A stretch of DNA of 53,941 nt, taken from the NCBI GenBank assembly GCA_003552985.1, contig PUPD01000302.1, positions 1 to 53,941 on the forward strand, in the 5' to 3' direction. This DNA is from Spirochaetaceae bacterium (lineage in GTDB: Bacteria; Spirochaetota; Spirochaetia; DSM-27196; SLAA01). Each line of letters starts with the position of its first letter. Position 1 is the stretch's first letter. The notes below the pieces were generated by a model that worked only from the letters and a program-made list of their open reading frames with translations, searched no databases and had not been told where the DNA came from. Position numbers and translations under genes: made by a program. Positions 9,002 through 17,166 of the stretch are shown in pieces.

Positions 9002-9183
9002 TCTCTGCCCCACTTGCTTGGATTTTCGGTCGGCAGTACCTTAACACAAAAACCTGCCCCTGCAAACGGCCGGTCGCGCCGCAAGCACGGTGCCGGTCAC
9101 CCACGCACCGCCACGCGAACCGTCGCGAGCGAGTGCCGGCGGGACTACTGCTAACCGAGAACACAAGGAGCCAGTCATCAATC

Positions 9184-9690
9184 ATGAGCGATACCGGAAA
9201 GACGACAGTCAAGCTGTTCCTCGACCTCGACGGCGTGCTCGCCGATTTCGACCGTGGCGTGATCGAGCTCACCGGATCACGCCCCGAAGAACTGCCCAAG
9301 CGCGAGATGTGGCGCCAAATAGCGTCGGCCGACGGGTTCTACGACCGGCTGCCCTGGACACCCGACGGCCCCCGGCTCTGGCGGTTCGTTCACTCACTGC
9401 AACCCAGTATTCTGACCGGACTTCCACGCGGCGACTGGGCCGAGCCTCAGAAGCGCAGCTGGTGCCGGCGCGAGCTCGGACCGCAGGTGCCGGTGTACGC
9501 CTGGATGACACGCGAGAAACCGCTGGTCGCGCAGCTCAACTGCGCGCCGGAGGAGACCCCGGTCCTGGTCGACGACCGCAGCACAATCGCGGACGCCTGG
9601 CGGAAGATCGGCGGCATCTTCATCCATCACACTTCGGCCGCCTCGACGACCGAACAGCTGGAACAGATTCTCGATGCGTTTGAACTGTAA
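9184..9690 (+). CDS. HAD-superfamily 5'-nucleotidase-like phosphatase
   Basis: 168 aa from ATG 9184; the longer frame from 8905 runs through the divergent pdp start and is not convincing. Residues 10-20 read LFLDLDGVLADFDRG, the HAD motif I with both catalytic aspartates. ILTGLP is motif II-like, EKPLVA gives the motif III lysine and VLVDDR is motif IV. Size and the ADFDRG stretch fit the 5'(3')-deoxyribonucleotidase (NT5C) group, which dephosphorylates nucleoside monophosphates. An AAGGAG sits 13 nt upstream of the start, slightly far. It diverges from pdp, another nucleotide salvage gene, across 180 nt. Confidence 0.82.
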   Translation: MSDTGKTTVKLFLDLDGVLADFDRGVIELTGSRPEELPKREMWRQIASADGFYDRLPWTPDGPRLWRFVHSLQPSILTGLPRGDWAEPQKRSWCRRELGPQVPVYAWMTREKPLVAQLNCAPEETPVLVDDRSTIADAWRKIGGIFIHHTSAASTTEQLEQILDAFEL

Positions 9691-9703
9691 TGTTTGAACT
9701 GTA
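9678..9703 (+). repeat. 12-bp tandem duplication across the stop codon
   Basis: GTTTGAACTGTA occurs at 9678-9689 and again at 9692-9703, period 14. The first copy encodes the last residues FEL and the stop of the HAD gene; the second lies just after it. A recent small duplication by slippage is the likely origin. Confidence 0.85.
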
Positions 9704-9787
9704 GGTAGTGGTGCGAACCCTGCTACGCAGCTCGGCCCACCTGCCCGCGCCGGCCGCCGGAATCAGGTGATCGCCCGGCAGCCGGGA

Positions 9788-10582
9788 TCAGCGGCGAGCG
9801 TACAATACCGCCGCACCGCTTTCCAAGGTCTTGAACCGCCGCTCAAACGCCTGCTCCAGGGCAGTCACGAGCACGGCGTGGAGGCTGCATGCCTGATCAG
9901 GCTGCAGCCGCGCCTGCAGCGTCTCGACCGCACCACACCCCGGCGCGGCAACGCGCCGCAAGTGGGCGCGCGTCGGCGGCTCGATCACGAGCGCGCTGTG
10001 CGCTCCGCCGGTCGCGCCGGCCCGGCAGTACTCACAGCGGAGCTCACCCCCGCCGACAGCCCAGTACGCCCGCGCCTCACGCGAAAGCTCCCTCCCACAC
10101 TCGCCGCAGTGCCCCAGTTGGGGGGCAAGCCCCGACAATGCGAGGTACCGCCACAGCAGGTAGATCGAGAGCTCGAGCACGCGGCGCTCCTCCAGCGGAT
10201 CAAGCACCGCAAGGGCTTCCGACAGCAAGCTATAGACCTCACCAGCGGTTTCCTCACCGCCGGCGTACGAGGCTGCAACCAGCTCGAGCCACAGCGAAGC
10301 GGCGTAGTAGCGCAGCAGGTTTTCGCGCACGCCGTAATGCATGGTTGAGACATCGAGCTCGGTGAGCTTGGTGCTCTGTTTCACCGGGTTGTGGTAGAGT
10401 GAAGCCTCGCCCTCAACAAACAGTTCAGCCACGGCGCGCAGCTTCCCTTTTGACGACGCTGCGCCGTGCGCGATCGCGTGCACGACGCCGTAGGCGTCGG
10501 TCAGCAACACCGTGCCCTTGTGAATATCTCCGATCGGGTAGGTGCGCAGAACGATGGCGCGACAGCGATGGTTACGGTCCAT
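9788..10582 (-). CDS. recO: DNA repair protein RecO
   Basis: 264 aa. The N-terminal OB fold is recognisable (RAIVLRTYPIGDIHKGTVLLT and the following GVVHAIAHGA), followed by the helical domain and a zinc site with two CxxC pairs (CGECG near residue 158 and CEYC near 177). RecO loads RecA onto SSB-coated DNA together with RecR in the RecFOR pathway. It converges with the HAD gene (97 nt apart, no clear terminator) and diverges from lon. The ATG at 10582 is preceded by GGTAGGCC. Confidence 0.92.
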   Translation of the reverse strand: MDRNHRCRAIVLRTYPIGDIHKGTVLLTDAYGVVHAIAHGAASSKGKLRAVAELFVEGEASLYHNPVKQSTKLTELDVSTMHYGVRENLLRYYAASLWLELVAASYAGGEETAGEVYSLLSEALAVLDPLEERRVLELSIYLLWRYLALSGLAPQLGHCGECGRELSREARAYWAVGGGELRCEYCRAGATGGAHSALVIEPPTRAHLRRVAAPGCGAVETLQARLQPDQACSLHAVLVTALEQAFERRFKTLESGAAVLYARR

Positions 10583-10604
10583 GGCCTACCTATAGCATAC
10601 AAAC

Positions 10605-10633
10605 TTGACGTCTGTCGGCACGAACAATATTTT
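10605..10633 (+). promoter_or_regulatory. Candidate sigma-70 promoter of lon
   Basis: TTGACG (10605-10610), 17 nt, TATTTT (10628-10633), on the lon strand in the recO-lon divergent gap. The start of transcription would lie near 10640, about 38 nt before the lon ATG. I found no CIRCE or sigma-32-like element beside it. Confidence 0.6.
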
Positions 10634-10677
10634 TGGATGGAATACGCCGACCAAGCTCACACAAGGGTGGAATACAT

Positions 10678-13023
10678 ATGTCGAGTCCTCAACCGATTGT
10701 ACCGGCGGCCCAAGTTCTGCCGGCGAAACTGATCATCGTGCCTCTCGTCGGTAAGCCGATCTATCCCGGAATCTTCACGCCGGTGATGATCAGTTCCGAC
10801 ACCGACCTCGCTACTGCGCAACAGGCGCTGGAGGGCGACAACATGATTGGGCTGGTCATGACCAGGGAGGCTGAGCCCGACGCTCCGCCGGCCGGCAACG
10901 ATCTGCGCGAAATAGGCACCGCGGCGAAGATCGTAAAACGCATCAATCTTCCGGACGGCGGAATGAACCTGTTTATCTCCACGGTCAAGCGCTTTCGCAT
11001 CAAGAAGCTGCTGCACGAGACAGCACCGATCACGGCCGCGGTGGAGTACCTGGAAGAGGAGGAAACCGGCAGTGACGAGGTGAAGGCTCTCACGCGTGCG
11101 CTGATCGGTGAGATGAAGCAGGTCTCGGAGAACAATCCGTTGTTCTCCGAAGAGATGCGCCTCAACATGGTGAACATCGATCAGCCCGGCAAAATCGCCG
11201 ATTTCATCGCCTCGATGCTGAACGTGGACCGCGAAGAGCAGCAGAAGGTGCTCGAGGAGCTCAACGTACGCAAACGCATGGAGCTCGTGCTGACCTTCAT
11301 CAAGAAGGAGCAGGAGCTGCTGCAGATTCAGAAGAAGATCCAGAAACAGATTAACGAGAAGATCGAGAAGAGCCAACGCGAGTACTTCCTGAAGGAGCAG
11401 CTGAAGGCAATCAAAGAAGAGCTCGGCATGCCCGGCGACGCCAAGTCAAGCGAGTACCAGCGCTTCAAGGAGGCGATCGAGAAGCTGCGCCTCGATCCCG
11501 AGGTTCGCGAGCAGGTCGAGCAGGAGCTCGAAAAGTTCTCGCTCATGGAGCCGAACTCCTCGGAGTTCACCGTTACCCGCAACTATCTCGACACGATCGT
11601 CAACCTCCCCTGGGGGACGCCGAAGCCGGCTGAAGTCGATCTTCCCAAAGCACGCAAGATCCTTGATGCCGACCACTACGGGCTCGAGGACGTCAAGGAA
11701 CGGATCCTCGAGTTCCTGACGGTACGGAAGCTCAAGAAAGACTTCAAAGGCTCGATTCTCTGTCTGGTTGGACCGCCTGGCGTCGGAAAGACCTCAGTAG
11801 GCCGATCGATCGCGCGTTCGCTCGAAAAGCAGTTCTTTCGTTTCTCGGTCGGCGGCATGCGCGATGAGGCTGAGATCAAGGGCCACCGCCGCACCTATGT
11901 AGGAGCCATGCCGGGCAAGATCATCCAGGGGCTGAAGATCGTGAAGACCAACGATCCGGTGTTCATGATCGACGAGATAGACAAGCTCGGCGTCTCGTTT
12001 CAGGGAGACCCGTCTTCTGCCCTGCTGGAGGTTCTCGACCCCGAGCAGAACGTCGCGTTTCGCGACAACTACCTCGACCTGCCTTTTGATATATCGAACA
12101 TCTTCTTCATTACAACAGCCAATACGCTCGACACCATTCCATCGCCACTGCTTGACCGCATGGAGATCATCAGGCTGTCCGGCTACATCGACGAAGAAAA
12201 GGTGGCGATCGCGCGTAGGTACATCATTCCGCGCTCGCTCGAGCGCACCGGCCTGGAAAAGAAGAGCATAACCTACAGCAAGCGCGCGTTACTCGAGATC
12301 GCGAACGGCTATGCCCGTGAAGCCGGGGTGCGGAACTTCGAGAAATCGGTCGACAAAATTCACCGTAAGCTCGCTAAGAGGATCGTCGGCGGTGAGATCG
12401 AGCCTCCGGTCAAGATGGAACCGGACACGGTCACCGAGCTTTTGGGGCGGCCAACATTCCGCGGCGACGAAGTGAAAAAGATCACCGCGCCGGGCATGGC
12501 GATTGGGTTGGCGTGGACGCAGTTCGGTGGTGATACCCTGATGGTGGAAGCCATCTCAAACCCCGGCAAGGAAGGGTTCGCCCTTACCGGGCACCTGGGC
12601 GAGGTCATGCAGGAGTCGGCGCGCATCGCCTATACCTATGTCCGGCACGTGGCGCCGCAGTTCCAGGTCCCGCAGGAGGCGTTCGAGAAACACCACTATC
12701 ACCTGCACATCCCCGCCGGTGCCACGCCCAAGGACGGCCCTTCGGCGGGAGTCACGATGGCGGCCGCGCTGTTGTCACTCGTCACCGAACAGAAGATTAA
12801 AGGCAAGCTCGCAATGACCGGCGAGCTCTCGCTTGTCGGCAGCGTCCTCCCGATAGGAGGTCTGAAGGAGAAGACGATTGCAGCGCGTCGAGCGAAGATC
12901 AAGGAGGTCATCATCCCGAAAGACAACGAACCGGACCTTGAAGAGATCCCGGATCATGTCAAGCGCGGTATCACCTTTCACCCGGTGAGCTCGATGGACG
13001 AGGTTGTCGGGCTCCTGTTCTGA
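10678..13023 (+). CDS. lon: ATP-dependent protease La (Lon)
   Basis: 781 aa from ATG 10678, preceded by AAGGGTGG; the track's start at 10633 lies within the promoter. Domain order is standard: N-terminal substrate-binding LON domain (about 1-205), long coiled-coil linker, AAA+ module with Walker A GPPGVGKTS and Walker B MIDEIDK, and a C-terminal Ser-Lys protease with PKDGPSAGV (catalytic Ser) and PIGGLKEKT (catalytic Lys). It degrades misfolded and short-lived regulatory proteins in the cytosol. It is transcribed alone or with the downstream carboxypeptidase, 63 nt away. Confidence 0.97.
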   Translation: MSSPQPIVPAAQVLPAKLIIVPLVGKPIYPGIFTPVMISSDTDLATAQQALEGDNMIGLVMTREAEPDAPPAGNDLREIGTAAKIVKRINLPDGGMNLFISTVKRFRIKKLLHETAPITAAVEYLEEEETGSDEVKALTRALIGEMKQVSENNPLFSEEMRLNMVNIDQPGKIADFIASMLNVDREEQQKVLEELNVRKRMELVLTFIKKEQELLQIQKKIQKQINEKIEKSQREYFLKEQLKAIKEELGMPGDAKSSEYQRFKEAIEKLRLDPEVREQVEQELEKFSLMEPNSSEFTVTRNYLDTIVNLPWGTPKPAEVDLPKARKILDADHYGLEDVKERILEFLTVRKLKKDFKGSILCLVGPPGVGKTSVGRSIARSLEKQFFRFSVGGMRDEAEIKGHRRTYVGAMPGKIIQGLKIVKTNDPVFMIDEIDKLGVSFQGDPSSALLEVLDPEQNVAFRDNYLDLPFDISNIFFITTANTLDTIPSPLLDRMEIIRLSGYIDEEKVAIARRYIIPRSLERTGLEKKSITYSKRALLEIANGYAREAGVRNFEKSVDKIHRKLAKRIVGGEIEPPVKMEPDTVTELLGRPTFRGDEVKKITAPGMAIGLAWTQFGGDTLMVEAISNPGKEGFALTGHLGEVMQESARIAYTYVRHVAPQFQVPQEAFEKHHYHLHIPAGATPKDGPSAGVTMAAALLSLVTEQKIKGKLAMTGELSLVGSVLPIGGLKEKTIAARRAKIKEVIIPKDNEPDLEEIPDHVKRGITFHPVSSMDEVVGLLF

Positions 13024-13086
13024 GCACTCTCCTGCTTCTGAGCGCCGCTTGACATAGACATCGCCGGAGCCGTACAAGAGTACCCG

Positions 13087-14025
13087 ATGCTTGCTAAGCG
13101 ATTCCTTGGGTATAGACTGGACCCGACGGCGCCTACCGCCGGCCGGCTGCGTGTTCTGATACTAGCTGTTCTCGTCGTCTTGTTGGTCGGCTGTGAACCG
13201 GGAGACATGCTCTCACGCCGCAGCCCGGGCGAACCCGCTTCGCCCTCGGAGCAGGGCACCCGGACTGCCGAACGCCCCGGCCCGCACCCGAAGTTCGATC
13301 TGTCGTACGATGAGCTGGAACAGATGACCGCCGCGCTGCCCGAGCGCATCGCCGAGAGGATCCTCAAGGAGCCGGCAGAGTTTCTTGAGGCACTGAAACC
13401 GGTGCTAGCCCAACCTTCGGAGCTCACGCGGCTGGTGAACAAGGACGTGCACCTTCCCGACGACTATGAGCCTGAGGATCTCGTGGCGCTCGATGACTAC
13501 CGTCACCGCTTTGTCCTTAACCGCGCCGGAATGAAGCTGAGCAGGCGAGCGCTCGACCCGCTGACCGAGATGGTGGAAGCAGCCCGCCGGGACGGCATTA
13601 CCCTCGATCTGAGCTCGGTGTACCGCAGCATCGAGTATCAGCGCGGGCTCTTCGCTCGCTATGCACGCGTGCACGGTCGAGAGGAGGCTGAGCGGTTCTC
13701 GGCTGAGCCGGGCGCCTCGGAGCACCATCTAGGCACCGCCATAGATTTCGGCTCAATCGCGCCTGAGTTCGCCGAGACCGCCGCCGGGAAGTGGCTGCGT
13801 GAGCATGCCTGGCGGTACGGGTTTTCGCTGAGCTATCCTGAGGACAAGGAATGGCTCACCGGCTACATCTACGAACCGTGGCATTATCGCTACATCGGGC
13901 GTCCTGCAACCGAGCTCAAACGCCGGTTCTTCGTCGGCATTCAGCATCATCTGCTCGTTTTCCTGCACGCACATCGCGACGAGCTCGAAGCTCGCCGCCG
14001 GGTTGCGGATTCCGGCGACGCTTAG
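13087..14025 (+). CDS. VanY-type D-Ala-D-Ala carboxypeptidase, lipoprotein
   Basis: 312 aa. The N-terminus has a basic region and a hydrophobic stretch ending LLVGC, so Cys36 is a likely lipidation site. The second half is a peptidase M15B domain: SEHHLGTAIDF contains the zinc-ligand His and Asp, SSVYRSIEYQ is the family's substrate-loop strand, and EPWHYRYIG holds the catalytic Glu and third zinc His. Such enzymes trim the terminal D-Ala of peptidoglycan stem peptides in the periplasm. Residues about 40-130 are a low-complexity and helical linker. It is followed after 15 nt by the DUF1015 gene. Confidence 0.88.
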   Translation: MLAKRFLGYRLDPTAPTAGRLRVLILAVLVVLLVGCEPGDMLSRRSPGEPASPSEQGTRTAERPGPHPKFDLSYDELEQMTAALPERIAERILKEPAEFLEALKPVLAQPSELTRLVNKDVHLPDDYEPEDLVALDDYRHRFVLNRAGMKLSRRALDPLTEMVEAARRDGITLDLSSVYRSIEYQRGLFARYARVHGREEAERFSAEPGASEHHLGTAIDFGSIAPEFAETAAGKWLREHAWRYGFSLSYPEDKEWLTGYIYEPWHYRYIGRPATELKRRFFVGIQHHLLVFLHAHRDELEARRRVADSGDA

Positions 14026-14040
14026 TATGCTGAACATGCT

Positions 14041-15363
14041 ATGCGAAACACAGACAATCGACTGGCTACGCTCGCGGTTCGCGTACCGGATATTCTTCTC
14101 CCCCGCGACGATCTCGACCTGTACCGCTGGGCGGTGATCGCCTGTGACCAGCACACTTCCGACCCCGGCTATTGGAACCGCGTCGAGGAGATCGTCGCGG
14201 AGGCGCCGTCGACCCTGCACACCATCTTCCCGGAAGTGTACTTAGAGGAGCCGGACCGCGAGGTCCGCATCGAGCGGATCCGGCACACTATGCAGACGTA
14301 TATCGACGAGCAGATTCTCTCCCCTCGTCAGCGCACTGCGGTGTACCTCGAACGCCGCACCGGTGGCGAGCAGCCCCGACGGGGGCTGATGCTCGCCTTC
14401 GACCTCGAGCGGTACGATTTCGCTCCCGAGTCGCGCAGCCTGATCCGGGCGACCGAGGAAACCATCGTCGATCGGCTTCCCCCGCGTGTGAAGATACGTG
14501 ACGGCGCACCGATCGAGCTCCCGCATATCATGGTGTTGATCGACGATCCTGAAGACCGCGTGTTCGGGGGCTTGCAGGAGCGCTCCGGACGGCTCAAGCC
14601 GTTATACGATACCGAGCTCATGCTCGGCGGCGGTAAGGTTCGCGGTTACCCGGTCGCCACCGAAGAGGAGTTCGGTTTCCTCGCTACTGAGTTCGAACGC
14701 CTTTCGGCCCCTGAGCGCATGAGCGAGCGCTACGGCAGCGATGACCCGCTGTTGTTTGCGATGGGCGACGGCAATCATTCGTTTGCCACCGCGAAGCAGG
14801 TCTGGGAAGAGCTGAAACGCCGCGACCCCTCCGCAGCCGAGAACCCGGACCACCCGGCGCGCTACGCGCTTGCCGAGCTCGTGAACCTACACGACCCGGC
14901 CCTGGTATTCGAGCCGATTCACCGGGCCGTGTTCTCGGCAGATCCGGAGGAGCTCTTGAGCGCTGCTGAGGGGTACCACGTATTCGACGTTGTGCGCAAT
15001 GACGGCGACGCCGGCCCGGCCCGGCTGCCGCCGGCCGACCGGATCGCAGTGTATGCAAACCGGGCATGGCACACGTTGCGACTGACCGAAGACAGGAACA
15101 CCCTCGCCGCGGCGGTACTGCAGCGTTTTCTCGACGACTACCTGCGTGCGCACGCCGGGGCGACGATTGACTATATCCATGGGGTCGCAGAAACCATTCG
15201 GCTTGCCGACGAACAGGACGCAGTCGGATTCCTGTTGCCGGAGTTCGATAAAGGCGCGTTGTTTTCCACGGTCGCCCGCTCCGGTCCGCTGCCGCGCAAG
15301 TGCTTCTCGATGGGTGAGGCTCACGAAAAGCGCTACTACCTCGAAGCTCGACGCATATTGTAG
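14041..15363 (+). CDS. DUF1015 family protein
   Basis: 440 aa, full length for the DUF1015 family found in many anaerobes including treponemes. Recognisable family phrases are WAVIACDQHTSDPGYW near residue 30, EDRVFGGLQE near 170 and GDGNHSFATAKQVW near 240, the last being the most conserved signature. The protein is cytosolic, with no signal peptide or membrane segment. The family's biochemical role is not established to my knowledge, so no function is proposed. The start ATG at 14041 lies 15 nt after the VanY stop with only a weak ribosome-binding sequence. Confidence 0.88.
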   Translation: MRNTDNRLATLAVRVPDILLPRDDLDLYRWAVIACDQHTSDPGYWNRVEEIVAEAPSTLHTIFPEVYLEEPDREVRIERIRHTMQTYIDEQILSPRQRTAVYLERRTGGEQPRRGLMLAFDLERYDFAPESRSLIRATEETIVDRLPPRVKIRDGAPIELPHIMVLIDDPEDRVFGGLQERSGRLKPLYDTELMLGGGKVRGYPVATEEEFGFLATEFERLSAPERMSERYGSDDPLLFAMGDGNHSFATAKQVWEELKRRDPSAAENPDHPARYALAELVNLHDPALVFEPIHRAVFSADPEELLSAAEGYHVFDVVRNDGDAGPARLPPADRIAVYANRAWHTLRLTEDRNTLAAAVLQRFLDDYLRAHAGATIDYIHGVAETIRLADEQDAVGFLLPEFDKGALFSTVARSGPLPRKCFSMGEAHEKRYYLEARRIL

Positions 15364-15395
15364 GCCGTTTTCTGTTTACCGGGCGAAGATCATGG

Positions 15396-15401
15396 TATAC
15401 T
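15396..15401 (+). promoter_or_regulatory. Possible -10 box upstream of the exported CsgG/LpoB-like protein
   Basis: TATACT lies 16 nt before the ATG at 15418. The -35 region is poor (TTTACC at 15375-15380, spacing 15), so the call rests mainly on the -10 element. Confidence 0.35.
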
Positions 15402-15417
15402 TGAGGCGGAAATCACA

Positions 15418-16377
15418 ATGACTAAAGTGTTAATCGGCTTGCTATTGACTGCGCTCACCGTCTCACTGCCGGCCCAGCCGCGGACACAGATCGTGTTCGC
15501 GTTCCTGGGCCTCACCAGCGGTGATGAGAGTGTTTCGGCGTCGCAGCTACGGGTACTCGAGAACCGCCTCACCACGAACCTCGTGCAGATCGCCGAGCAG
15601 GAGCGCTTCAGCATCATCGTTCCACGCAACCGCGACCGGGTGCTTGAACAGCTGTCGCACTACCGAAACGGCGGCGGCAGGCCTAACGACCTTCCGTCGC
15701 TTCGCGACGTCGTCTCTGCTCATGGGCTGATCACCGGCGAGATTCACAAAGTCAATTCGCGAATGTATCTTGACGTCCAGTTGATTCAGACCGAAACCGG
15801 CGCCACCTTGTTCGCTTACTCGGGAGAGTTCGAGGACTACGAGCATGCCTTGGGAGCCTCGCCCGCTGCGATCTACGCCCTGTTCGATCTTGATCCCCCC
15901 GCGGAGGTGATAGCGGCGCTGGAACGGGCTGAAACCGAGATCGAAGGGCGTCCCGCCGGCAGTGCCGCCTTGCACCCGGAGCGTTACGTCGAGACGGTTG
16001 ACCTCGACCGCATATCGGGAATCTGGAAAGGTGATGACGGACTCGAGGAGGTCGAAATCCGGGACGGAGGCAAGGCTACTGCCAGATTGGAGTCCGGCGA
16101 GACGATGAGCTTGCGGGTCGCCATCGATAACGGGACCGTGATCATTCGGCAGGACGAGCCGAACTCACCTAAGATGTACCTGCACGCCTTTCCCTATAGT
16201 ATCGCCGTTCAGGTAGTGGAGCTCGCGCGCCCCATGCGCTGGCGCTTCCGGTTGAGCGAAGATCGGCGCACGCTGATTGGAACTAAAGAGACGACGTCGC
16301 TCCAGATTCGTCAGGGGCGGGTCACCTCGGCCGACAACACCTACACGCGCAGCGCGGTTTGGACCCGGTTGGAATAA
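15418..16377 (+). CDS. Exported protein, CsgG/LpoB-like N-terminal domain
   Basis: 319 aa. Residues 1-20 are a signal peptide (LIGLLLTALTVSLPA). The next 120 residues have the pattern of CsgG/LpoB/TolB-N-like domains: a first strand IVFAFLGL, a helix with LRVLENRLTTNLVQIAE, then RFSIIVPRNRDRVLEQ, GLITGEIHKVN and a long beta strand DVQLIQTETGATLF. The C-terminal 130 residues look like a small beta barrel or lipocalin-like strand set (ISGIWKGDDGLEEVEIRDGG). It is presumably periplasmic. A GAGGCGG ribosome-binding site precedes ATG 15418. No specific function is claimed; the fold assignment is inference from pattern. Confidence 0.6.
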   Translation: MTKVLIGLLLTALTVSLPAQPRTQIVFAFLGLTSGDESVSASQLRVLENRLTTNLVQIAEQERFSIIVPRNRDRVLEQLSHYRNGGGRPNDLPSLRDVVSAHGLITGEIHKVNSRMYLDVQLIQTETGATLFAYSGEFEDYEHALGASPAAIYALFDLDPPAEVIAALERAETEIEGRPAGSAALHPERYVETVDLDRISGIWKGDDGLEEVEIRDGGKATARLESGETMSLRVAIDNGTVIIRQDEPNSPKMYLHAFPYSIAVQVVELARPMRWRFRLSEDRRTLIGTKETTSLQIRQGRVTSADNTYTRSAVWTRLE

Positions 16378-16391
16378 GGCCGGTCGGTGAA

Positions 16392-16946
16392 CTAAGCTTC
16401 AAAAGCGTGAGAGCGGCTCCGCGCAGCGCTTCGTGTTCTCCCCTGCTCTCGCTTGCCGGGGCGTTGTTCAGCGCGGGAAGGCCCGTTGCGACGTTGTCCG
16501 GCCGGCGCGCCCGGTTTCTGTAACCCCAAAGCGAAAACATAGGCAGCGAGCCCGGCGCTGGCTGCAACCCCTCGGAAGACCGGCGAATAGTCGGGAAACT
16601 TAGCTTGCCGCCGCAGCACCGACCCGGGCGAGATTGAGCCGCGAAGCGCCCCTCGTGGCAACAGCGAATCGCCCGTGCTGTTTTGTAGACGGATCAAGTG
16701 TTCACCGGGAGCCAACACTTGCTGCTCGCGCACTGCGGTTTTGATCGCTTGTGGATCCTCCTGCAGGCGAGCGATCCTCTGAGCGAGCTCGTCCCGGCGT
16801 TCGGTGAGGCGTTCCACGTTGCGCTCGAGCGCCAGGCGATACTGACTGCGATGCCGATGAGCGACAACGCCCCGCGGTCCGAACAGCAACGCGAGCACAA
16901 GGTAGGTTGAGATAGCAAGCAACAATGCCGGACCCAGTCTTCCCAT
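16392..16946 (-). CDS. DivIC/FtsB-like septum protein
   Basis: 184 aa from ATG 16946 (MGRLGPALLL), chosen because the membrane helix begins here and AAGGGGGG precedes it, although the spacing is very short. The layout is that of FtsB/DivIC: short N-terminus, one transmembrane helix (about 3-20), then a heptad-rich coiled coil (LERNVERLTERRDELAQRIARLQ) and the end motif region AREQQVLAPGEHLIRL. These bitopic proteins help activate septal peptidoglycan synthesis. Unusually, the coiled coil is followed by a second hydrophobic segment (VAASAGLAAYVFALGL) and a very basic disordered tail. It converges with the CsgG-like gene, 14 nt apart. Confidence 0.72.
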   Translation of the reverse strand: MGRLGPALLLAISTYLVLALLFGPRGVVAHRHRSQYRLALERNVERLTERRDELAQRIARLQEDPQAIKTAVREQQVLAPGEHLIRLQNSTGDSLLPRGALRGSISPGSVLRRQAKFPDYSPVFRGVAASAGLAAYVFALGLQKPGAPAGQRRNGPSRAEQRPGKREQGRTRSAARSRSHAFEA

Positions 16947-17067
16947 ACCCCCCTTAACGGACGAACCTGATCGCCGCTTTAGCTGTGGACCGCTGCCGGC
17001 AGGGCTCACGCGTGATTATTACCGCGATAGCCGTTGTTCGTGCCGGCGATGCGCGAGGCGGGCGTTG

Positions 17068-17097
17068 TTGACAAGGAAAAAGCCGGTGGAGTAGATT
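17068..17097 (+). promoter_or_regulatory. Sigma-70-type promoter of the Maf cassette
   Basis: Perfect -35 TTGACA (17068-17073), spacer 18, -10 TAGATT (17092-17097). Transcription would start near 17104, giving a leader of about 60 nt to the ATG at 17167, which has AGGAG 6 nt upstream. It is one of the best promoter matches in the window and the only one visible for the four coupled genes that follow. Confidence 0.65.
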
Positions 17098-17166
17098 TTG
17101 AGGTAACTGTTTAACGGGTGGGGAAATGCTGCCGATACTCTTCACAAGTCTGCCCAGGAGTGAGCG

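Noticed and set aside
8905-9183. N-terminal extension of the HAD phosphatase
   Set aside because: It would overlap the divergent pdp start and its upstream region; the HAD fold begins right after ATG 9184.
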